DNA from: Cylindrospermum stagnale PCC 7417
GTDB taxonomy: Bacteria; Cyanobacteriota; Cyanobacteriia; Cyanobacteriales; Nostocaceae
Length of the DNA: 64,000 nucleotides
Assembly: GCF_000317535.1 (NCBI RefSeq)
Contig: NC_019757.1
Coordinates: forward strand, 3,178,501 to 3,242,500
Direction: 5' to 3'
In this document: piece after piece, positions 58,992 through 64,000 of the stretch
Position numbering within the stretch: the first letter of the stretch is position 1
Layout of the letters: each line of letters starts with the position of its first letter
The notes under the pieces: model-generated
The model's input: the letters and a program-made list of their open reading frames with translations, nothing else
What the model was told of the DNA's origin: nothing
Databases searched by the model: none
Program-made: the position numbers and the translations under genes

Positions 58992-59037
58992 AAATTCAAA
59001 ATTCAAAATTCAAAATGCCTATTTTGAATTTTGAATT
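58992..59037. repeat. STRR heptamer array and hairpin after pyrG
   Basis: Three copies of AAATTCA-type heptamers (TTCAAAATTCAAAATTCAAA) are followed by the complement TTTGAATTTTGAATT, so a long A/U stem can form 2 bp after the pyrG stop. It may stabilise or end the transcript. Confidence 0.6.
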
Positions 59038-59127
59038 AGCGCACTGTATTTTCCCTTATAACTTTTGTTACTCACTAAATGAGAATTATCTGTAAACTTC
59101 AGAATTCGAGAAAATGTTGGGCCTTAC

Positions 59128-59199
59128 TGGGTAAAATTACTTTATAAGAGGAAATATTATGTGGTCAATTTTGAGGGTACTTTGTGGCGTACTGGGTAA
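59128..59199 (+). pseudogene. Degenerate upstream copy of the repeat unit of the next gene
   Basis: This frame reads WVKLLYKRKYYVVNFEG and soon stops. It matches WVKLFYERKEYVVNFDR of the gene at 59184. The two DNA segments start 65 bp apart, so the copy is out of frame and cannot be part of the protein. Confidence 0.65.
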
Positions 59200-59606
59200 A
59201 GTTATTTTACGAGAGGAAAGAATATGTAGTTAATTTTGACCGGATTAATACTTTTTGTTACGAAAAGAACGGCAGAGTTACATTTTGGTTACCTGATAGT
59301 ACCATGCCAATAGTGATTAACCCGCAAAATAACTTGCAAGACTATCAAAAAATTCTCGAATATCTAGAACGTGTAGAGGGATTGGAATTAGAGAATGCTC
59401 ACTGGGTAAAAATCAATTACGACAGAAATGAATATGTAATTAACCTGACCTGCATCAGTTCTTTTTGTTATGAAGCGAACGGCAGGATAACTTTTTGGTT
59501 GCCAGACGTGACAATTCCCATCATCATCAACCCGACAAATAATCCAGAATCATATCAAAAAGTTTTGCAATATGTTCAGCAGGCAACTGGGTATTCTTTA
59601 TCCTGA
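59184..59606 (+). CDS. Small protein of two tandem about 70-residue repeats, function unknown
   Basis: The 140 residues are an internal duplication. Each unit reads WVK(L/I)(F/N)Y(E/D)R(K/N)EYV(V/I)N, then FCYE(K/A)NGR(V/I)TFWLPD, then (P)I(V/I)INP(Q/T)NN and a (S/D)YQK(I/V)L(E/Q)Y helix. The alternating strands and final helix suggest a compact beta sheet plus helix per unit. The start is GTG 59184. A third, broken half unit lies just upstream, so the locus grows by tandem duplication. I do not recognise the family. Confidence 0.7.
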   Translation: MAYWVKLFYERKEYVVNFDRINTFCYEKNGRVTFWLPDSTMPIVINPQNNLQDYQKILEYLERVEGLELENAHWVKINYDRNEYVINLTCISSFCYEANGRITFWLPDVTIPIIINPTNNPESYQKVLQYVQQATGYSLS

Positions 59607-59673
59607 GAATGCTGAGTTGATAACCTAACTTCGTCTGAGTCAGTTATCAATCATCTCAGGAAGATTTTAGCGC

Positions 59674-60558
59674 CTAATTAACTTTCTGCCATGCCAACTT
59701 GGCAGCACCAACCATTCCCGCTGAGTTGCCCAACTCTGCTGGCAAAATTTCTAAGCCCATGCGAGATGTAGGTATAACGCGTTTTTCAATTTCTGCTGTA
59801 ACCGCTGGTAAGAAAAATTCAAAACTGGCACTCACTCCGCCACCAATAATGATCGCTTGTGGTGTCAGGACGTAGATTAAGCTAGACAAGCCAATACCTA
59901 AATCCTTACCATATTCTTGCCAAAAAGTCAAGGCACTAATGTCTCCTGCTTGGGCAAGGGCGCCCAATTCTGCTGGTTCCTTGCCAGTGCGGCGACGAAT
60001 TGCCGTAACTGAAGCATACTGTTCGAGAGAGCCTTGATTACCGCTATTACACATCGGACCATCGGGGTTTAAGGTGATTAAACCCAATTCCCCAGCAGCG
60101 CCTTGATGTCCCACAAACAATTTGCCATCGAGAATAATCGCACCACCAACCCCAGTGCCCAAAGTCAACAAAATGAGATTTTGAAAGCGGCGACCGGCAC
60201 CTAACCAAGCTTCTCCCAACCCGGCACAGTTAGCATCATTAGCGAGAATGGTAGGTTTACCAGTTTTGGCTTCTAAGTAGTCTGCCAAGGGGACATTTTG
60301 CCATCCTGCCAAGTTAATGGCGACTTGGGCAATCCGCCCTGCTGCATCGGTGGGACCCGGAGTCCCCACACCAATGGCAACAGTTTGATTTTCTGGGTCA
60401 ATTTGAGCTATCGCATCTACCATCACAGCCACAACAGCCGCTGGTGTTGCAGGTTGGGGAGTTTCCACAGTTAAAGATTGTCGGCAACTGCCATCAGGTG
60501 CAAACCGCCCCAGCTTAATCGCTGTTCCCCCTAAATCAATGCCAATTACTTCCACCAC
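59674..60558 (-). CDS. ROK-family sugar kinase (glucokinase-like)
   Basis: The enzyme phosphorylates glucose or a related sugar with ATP. From GTG 60558 it has 294 residues, close to the family norm; the frame is open to 60651 but without homology. Features are IGIDLGGTAIKLG (phosphate 1), VGVGTPGP, ANDANCAGLGEA, LGTGVGGAIILDG and HQGAAGELG. The ROK zinc motif CxCGxxGCxE appears as CNSGNQGSLE, so two of three cysteines are serines and zinc binding is doubtful. It stands alone upstream of the small membrane-protein gene. Substrate is inferred. Confidence 0.88.
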   Translation of the reverse strand: MVEVIGIDLGGTAIKLGRFAPDGSCRQSLTVETPQPATPAAVVAVMVDAIAQIDPENQTVAIGVGTPGPTDAAGRIAQVAINLAGWQNVPLADYLEAKTGKPTILANDANCAGLGEAWLGAGRRFQNLILLTLGTGVGGAIILDGKLFVGHQGAAGELGLITLNPDGPMCNSGNQGSLEQYASVTAIRRRTGKEPAELGALAQAGDISALTFWQEYGKDLGIGLSSLIYVLTPQAIIIGGGVSASFEFFLPAVTAEIEKRVIPTSRMGLEILPAELGNSAGMVGAAKLAWQKVN

Positions 60559-60750
60559 TATCGCCAATTCCAATTCTTTCTCTAAAACATCAAACCACAA
60601 AAGCACATAGATCCACACAGATATAGCGATTGTTGGTCGAATGAAATACAATCGAGGGCGGGGAAACCCAGCCCCTACAGACTCTGCGATTTAAAACTGT
60701 ACCTCACTGATCTGAAAACAGCTATATTTTTTATTTGTGTGCATCTGTGT

Positions 60751-60915
60751 TTATCTGTGATTACTAATAACCCGCAAATTAGCTACTGGGTATGAACTGA
60801 AACTCGATTGCTCTTGCCAACCTGTTACGGGTGTACCTCTTAATATGCCAGAAAGGGCGACGGAAAGCATGAACCCGCCAGCAGCAGCAGCAATTAAAGA
60901 AATGTTATCTTTCAC
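60751..60915 (-). CDS. 54-residue small membrane protein (candidate)
   Basis: A GTG start at 60915 with AGAGAGA upstream (60919-60928 region) leads to 54 codons: a polar MKDNIS, a hydrophobic helix (I-A-A-A-A-G-G-F-M-L-S-V-A-L-S-G-I-L, about residues 8-26), then a basic-to-neutral tail with W33. Codon use looks normal. It lies in an otherwise empty 375-bp gap between the ROK kinase and the permease. No family is recognised and the call rests on reading frame, ribosome site and helix alone. Confidence 0.45.
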   Translation of the reverse strand: MKDNISLIAAAAGGFMLSVALSGILRGTPVTGWQEQSSFSSYPVANLRVISNHR

Positions 60916-61026
60916 TCAAATCTCTCTGTATTAAATACAACTATTAGACGATGAAATTGATCTTCGGTGCCCGTTGTCAGTCGTTGTTTTTTCAATGACT
61001 TATAACTAATAACTACCGACTAATGA

Positions 61027-61923
61027 CTATTTCCGGACACCATTTTCTCGCCGTAAGCGGGGATTGACAAATTCATTTAACCCCTCACCCAATAGTGATA
61101 ACCCTACCACCATGAATGTCATCCCTAAACCAGGAAAAAGGGTAGTCCACCAAATGCCTGTGGGTAGTGCTTCCAAGGCTTGTTTTAAATCATGTCCCCA
61201 TTCTGGCACTTCTTCTGGAAGTCCCAGTCCCAAAAAGCCTAAACCGCCTAAAACCAAAATTGCGTCGGCGGCGTTAAGGGTAAATAGTACGGGTACGCTT
61301 TGAATAACGTTAAAAAATAGATATCGAGACAGCACAACCCAGGTAGATGCGCCCATTGCTTGCGCTGCTTCGATGAATACTTCGGTTTTAACGCTGACTG
61401 TGTGGTTGCGGACAACACGATAATATTGGGGGATGTAAGCAATGCTGATGGCGATCGCAGCGTTGAAGATTCCCCGCCCAACTACAAACGCCAGTGTCAC
61501 CGAAAGTAGTAGTCCTGGGAGAGTATAGATGCTATCCATCAGAAACAGCAACACCTTATCCAATCTACCGCCAAGATAGCCACTCACCATGCCCAAAGGC
61601 ACACCAATCAGCATACTCAGCGCTGTTGCTAAAATCACCACTTGTAGTGCAGCTTGAGCACCAAAAACCGTACGGGAAAATACATCATAGCCCAAGCGAC
61701 TCGTACCAAACCAATGTTTAGCTGAGGGTGGTTCGTGAACTGAGTTAGAAAGAAAATCTTTGGGATTTTGCAGCCATCCCCAAGTCTGAAAGACGGGAGA
61801 GAAGAACGCCAGGAAGATGAAACAGAAAGTAATACCTAACCCAATCAGCATCAACCGTTGGGAAAGGTTAGGATTTTCAGCGAAGCGTAAAAATGACGGC
61901 AATCGCCGTTTTGTGATCGTCAT
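61027..61923 (-). CDS. ABC transporter permease, DppC/OppC type
   Basis: From ATG 61923 (MTITKRR) the protein has 298 residues and six membrane helices. The extracytoplasmic start HWFGTSRLGYDVFSRTVFGA and the coupling motif EAAQAMGASTWVVLSRYLFF are diagnostic for the dipeptide/oligopeptide/nickel permease C family. Its partner permease, ATPases and binding protein are not in the window. It imports peptides or other small solutes; the substrate is unknown. A leader extending to 61944 is possible. It is a lone gene beside NTRC. Confidence 0.92.
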   Translation of the reverse strand: MTITKRRLPSFLRFAENPNLSQRLMLIGLGITFCFIFLAFFSPVFQTWGWLQNPKDFLSNSVHEPPSAKHWFGTSRLGYDVFSRTVFGAQAALQVVILATALSMLIGVPLGMVSGYLGGRLDKVLLFLMDSIYTLPGLLLSVTLAFVVGRGIFNAAIAISIAYIPQYYRVVRNHTVSVKTEVFIEAAQAMGASTWVVLSRYLFFNVIQSVPVLFTLNAADAILVLGGLGFLGLGLPEEVPEWGHDLKQALEALPTGIWWTTLFPGLGMTFMVVGLSLLGEGLNEFVNPRLRRENGVRK

Positions 61924-61992
61924 GAGAAAGTCTGCGGGACGCAAGATACGCTGACCATTCTACAGGGGCGGAGTAACTCTGCCCCTACCCAC

Positions 61993-63363
61993 TCAAAGAT
62001 TACTTTCAATCAACAGGCGATACTCAGTCTTTTGTTTAACGCCTTTAACTTCCTTCACCAGTTCCTGATTTTTGAACAATTGCACCGTTGGCGTCCCTGT
62101 CACACCAGCGTTTTCGGCAATATCTCGGTCTTTGTCGATGTCAATTTCCACAAAGTGAATTTTGCCGTCAAATTCATCCACTACTTTATTTAAAATTGGT
62201 TTCAGGGTATGGCATGGGCCGCAACCAGGAGAGATATATTTAACTAAGATTAAGCGATCGCTATCGTGGAATAATTTCCGCAACGCATAACCCCCAGAAT
62301 GGCGCGTCGCTTGCAAATCAAATCCAGCAGCTTCCTCCGCTTCAGTTTTCTTGGCAGGCTGAGGTTTTAACTCATTGACAGCGGCGTCTGGCTGGTGATG
62401 AAATTCTTGAATTAAAGCGTTAGACGATAACCAACGTTCTGCCAACATCGCCGCCATACAACCAGTACCCGCAGCCGTAATTGCTTGGCGAAACTCATGA
62501 TCTTGAACATCGCCAGCGGCAAAAACACCCTCAACACTGGTTTCTACAGAACCATGCTTAGTGGCAATGTAACCCAGCTCATCTAATTCGATTTGCCCTT
62601 TGAATAAAGACGTATTGGGAGTGTGACCGATCGCATAAAATAAACCCTTAGCGTGGAGTTCGGTTTCTTTGCCTGTATTGCGATCGCGAATTTTCACCCC
62701 AGCCATTTGTCCATTACCGAACACATCCACAACTTCACTGTTCCAATGCACCTGAATTTTGGGATTACTCAAAACCCGATCTTGCATCGCTTTAGAAGCC
62801 CGCATCTTCTCAGAGCGTACCAACAGATTTACCTTAGATCCATACTTCGTCAGATAGATTGACTCTTCCGCCGCCGAGTCACCAGCACCAATCACCGCCA
62901 GTTCTGCACCGTGAAAAATTGGTGTTGCACCATCGCAAATTGCACAGGCGGAAATCCCCCGACTCCAAAATTCATGTTCACTGGGTAAACCCAAACGCTT
63001 CGCAGTCGCACCAGTTGCAATCACCAAACTGTGCGCTTTAACTTCCCTTTCTTCCGAACGGATAATAAAAGGACGCTGACTCAAATCAACAGAGATCACA
63101 TCTTCAGTATATAACTCAGCCCCCCAGCGCTCCGCCTGCGCCTTCATGTTATCCATCAAATCCGGCCCGGTGATGCCTTGGGGAAACCCTGGAAAGTTCT
63201 CAACTTCCGTCGTTGTCATCAATTGTCCACCAGGTAAACCCCCCGCTTGGAAACCCTCAAAAACAACAGGTTTCAAATTAGCACGTCCGGCATAAATAGC
63301 AGCTGTGTACCCTGCTGGCCCAGAACCGATAATTACCAAGTTTTCTACTGTTGAGTTAGTCAC
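61993..63363 (-). CDS. NADPH thioredoxin reductase C (NTRC), reductase-thioredoxin fusion
   Basis: The protein joins a thioredoxin reductase to a thioredoxin. The FAD/NADPH part (1-320) has [12 protein letters not shown], the redox pair SACAICDG (C140, C143), GAGDSAAEE and [14 protein letters not shown] linker (about 320-350) leads to a thioredoxin domain with SPGCGPCHT (C381, C384). In chloroplasts and filamentous cyanobacteria NTRC reduces 2-Cys peroxiredoxins with NADPH and so protects in darkness. The 456 residues are complete. It is divergent from a Uma2 gene. Confidence 0.96.
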   Translation of the reverse strand: MTNSTVENLVIIGSGPAGYTAAIYAGRANLKPVVFEGFQAGGLPGGQLMTTTEVENFPGFPQGITGPDLMDNMKAQAERWGAELYTEDVISVDLSQRPFIIRSEEREVKAHSLVIATGATAKRLGLPSEHEFWSRGISACAICDGATPIFHGAELAVIGAGDSAAEESIYLTKYGSKVNLLVRSEKMRASKAMQDRVLSNPKIQVHWNSEVVDVFGNGQMAGVKIRDRNTGKETELHAKGLFYAIGHTPNTSLFKGQIELDELGYIATKHGSVETSVEGVFAAGDVQDHEFRQAITAAGTGCMAAMLAERWLSSNALIQEFHHQPDAAVNELKPQPAKKTEAEEAAGFDLQATRHSGGYALRKLFHDSDRLILVKYISPGCGPCHTLKPILNKVVDEFDGKIHFVEIDIDKDRDIAENAGVTGTPTVQLFKNQELVKEVKGVKQKTEYRLLIESNL

Positions 63364-63425
63364 GACGATTACATAAACTCATAACGACTACGTTTAATAT
63401 AGCATAGCAAAATGCGATCGGCTTA

Positions 63426-63456
63426 GATTCCCGACTTCTCTAAGAAGTCGGGAATC
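63426..63456. repeat. Palindromic repeat (GATTCCCGACTTCT type), copy 2
   Basis: The arms GATTCCCGACTTCT and AGAAGTCGGGAATC are exact complements. Compared with the copy at 55191 both arms differ at one position in a compensated way, so the hairpin is kept. Confidence 0.75.
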
Positions 63457-63510
63457 TTGTCAATAGACATTCACACTTATGATAAATACAGAAGTGTTTT
63501 TTGGTGTATT

Positions 63511-64000
63511 ATGTCCCTCACCATTACAGACCTAGAGCAACTACAAACCGAGCATCCAGAATGGCAAATGGAGTTGGTAGAAGGGAATATCATAGTTATG
63601 GGGCCATCAGATTACGAGTCAGAAGAAATTACTACTCGGTTGAGTACCTTCTTGAATAACTGGGTAATGTCACGCAAACTAGGACGTGTAACTGGTTCTA
63701 GCGCCGGATTTATCTTGCCGAGTATAGAAGACTCAGAAAAAAGAAACCTCCGTGCGCCTGACGTGTCTTTTGTTAAAGCTGACCGACTCAAAAAGACCAA
63801 GCGCGACTTTGTCGAGATGCTTCCAGACTTGATGGTTGAAGTCAAATCTAAATCAGACAGAATTAAACCTTTAGAAGAAAAAATTCAGCTATTCTTGCAA
63901 CTTGGCTCTACAGTTGGTATCTTAATTGACCCTGACAAATTGACAGTAACAGTTTACCGACCAAACCAAACTCCAACGATGTTGCAGAATGGCGACACGC
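63511..64000 (+). CDS. Uma2-family endonuclease-like protein (3' end outside window)
   Basis: At least 163 residues are visible. The start MSLTITDLEQLQTEHPEWQM leads to LVEGNIIVMGP, then APDVSFV (metal-binding aspartate region) and DLMVEVKSKSD, the E-x-K pair of the PD-(D/E)XK centre, and an IDPDKLTVTVYRP strand. This subgroup keeps a clean EVK where others have EIL. It is the only one in the window with the lysine in place, so the best candidate for real nuclease activity. The end and any tail are cut off. Confidence 0.88.
   Translation, partial: MSLTITDLEQLQTEHPEWQMELVEGNIIVMGPSDYESEEITTRLSTFLNNWVMSRKLGRVTGSSAGFILPSIEDSEKRNLRAPDVSFVKADRLKKTKRDFVEMLPDLMVEVKSKSDRIKPLEEKIQLFLQLGSTVGILIDPDKLTVTVYRPNQTPTMLQNGDT

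Overview
The window is chromosomal DNA of a filamentous, probably heterocyst-forming (Nostocales) cyanobacterium. The evidence is the frequent HIP1 octamer GCGATCGC, heptameric short tandem repeats (STRR) between and even inside genes, many short palindromic repeats, and typical cyanobacterial genes: a four-ACT aspartokinase, an AgrE-type arginine dihydrolase/ornithine cyclodeaminase, an NTRC-type thioredoxin reductase-thioredoxin fusion, DesC-like desaturase, RRM protein, Uma2 and DUF4058 families. No tRNA, rRNA, CRISPR array or intact insertion sequence was seen.

Layout. 0-7 kb: the end of a Crp/Fnr regulator, two NIL-domain proteins, a lone PstB-like ATPase, a KefB-type antiporter and lysC. 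7-11.5 kb: a tandem-repeat array, a YnfA protein, and a patch of nuclease-fold genes (DUF4058, two Uma2, an HNH enzyme, a Uma2 remnant). 11.7-16.4 kb: smc, carrying in-frame repeat insertions, and a PRC-barrel protein. 16.4-22.3 kb: secreted proteins with a chimeric pseudogene between them, then two paralogous PD-(D/E)XK-TPR proteins around a DUF559 nuclease, in a repeat-rich stretch. 22.4-27 kb: a UbiD decarboxylase and a large VWA protein.

27.2-35.7 kb is the most striking region, a non-canonical Kai signalling locus. It holds a REC-wHTH-Hpt regulator (divergent), a lone REC protein, a KaiC-like double-ATPase with a C-terminal coiled coil, two tandem KaiB homologues, a four-PAS histidine kinase and a second lone REC protein. 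No kaiA is present. kaiB-kaiB-kinase-REC is tightly spaced and looks like one operon, so clock-type ATPase/KaiB parts appear to be wired directly to a phosphorelay.

36.7-45.4 kb: a DUF4212/sodium-solute symporter pair, a TPR lipoprotein, an RNase D-like exonuclease, an Ogt-type repair protein, a desaturase divergent from a regulator that joins a TetR head to a degenerate tyrosine-recombinase-like tail, an oxidoreductase and an RRM protein. 45.5-50.5 kb is a second candidate system: a TPR-CHAT (caspase-like) protease, a small protein and a membrane protein with a C-terminal TM pair, with a MITE between the last two. 50.6-64 kb: DNA glycosylase, acetyltransferase, agrE, DUF2085 protein, amidase, pyrG, a duplicated-domain small protein, ROK kinase, a 54-residue small membrane protein, peptide-type ABC permease, NTRC and a Uma2 gene cut by the window end.

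Three short elements at 24.2, 36.3 and 47.1 kb share GAGGATG-type inverted ends flanked by 3-bp T(N)A duplications, a MITE family probably moved by an IS5/IS1031-type transposase located elsewhere. All family assignments rest on reading motifs by eye; no database search was run.
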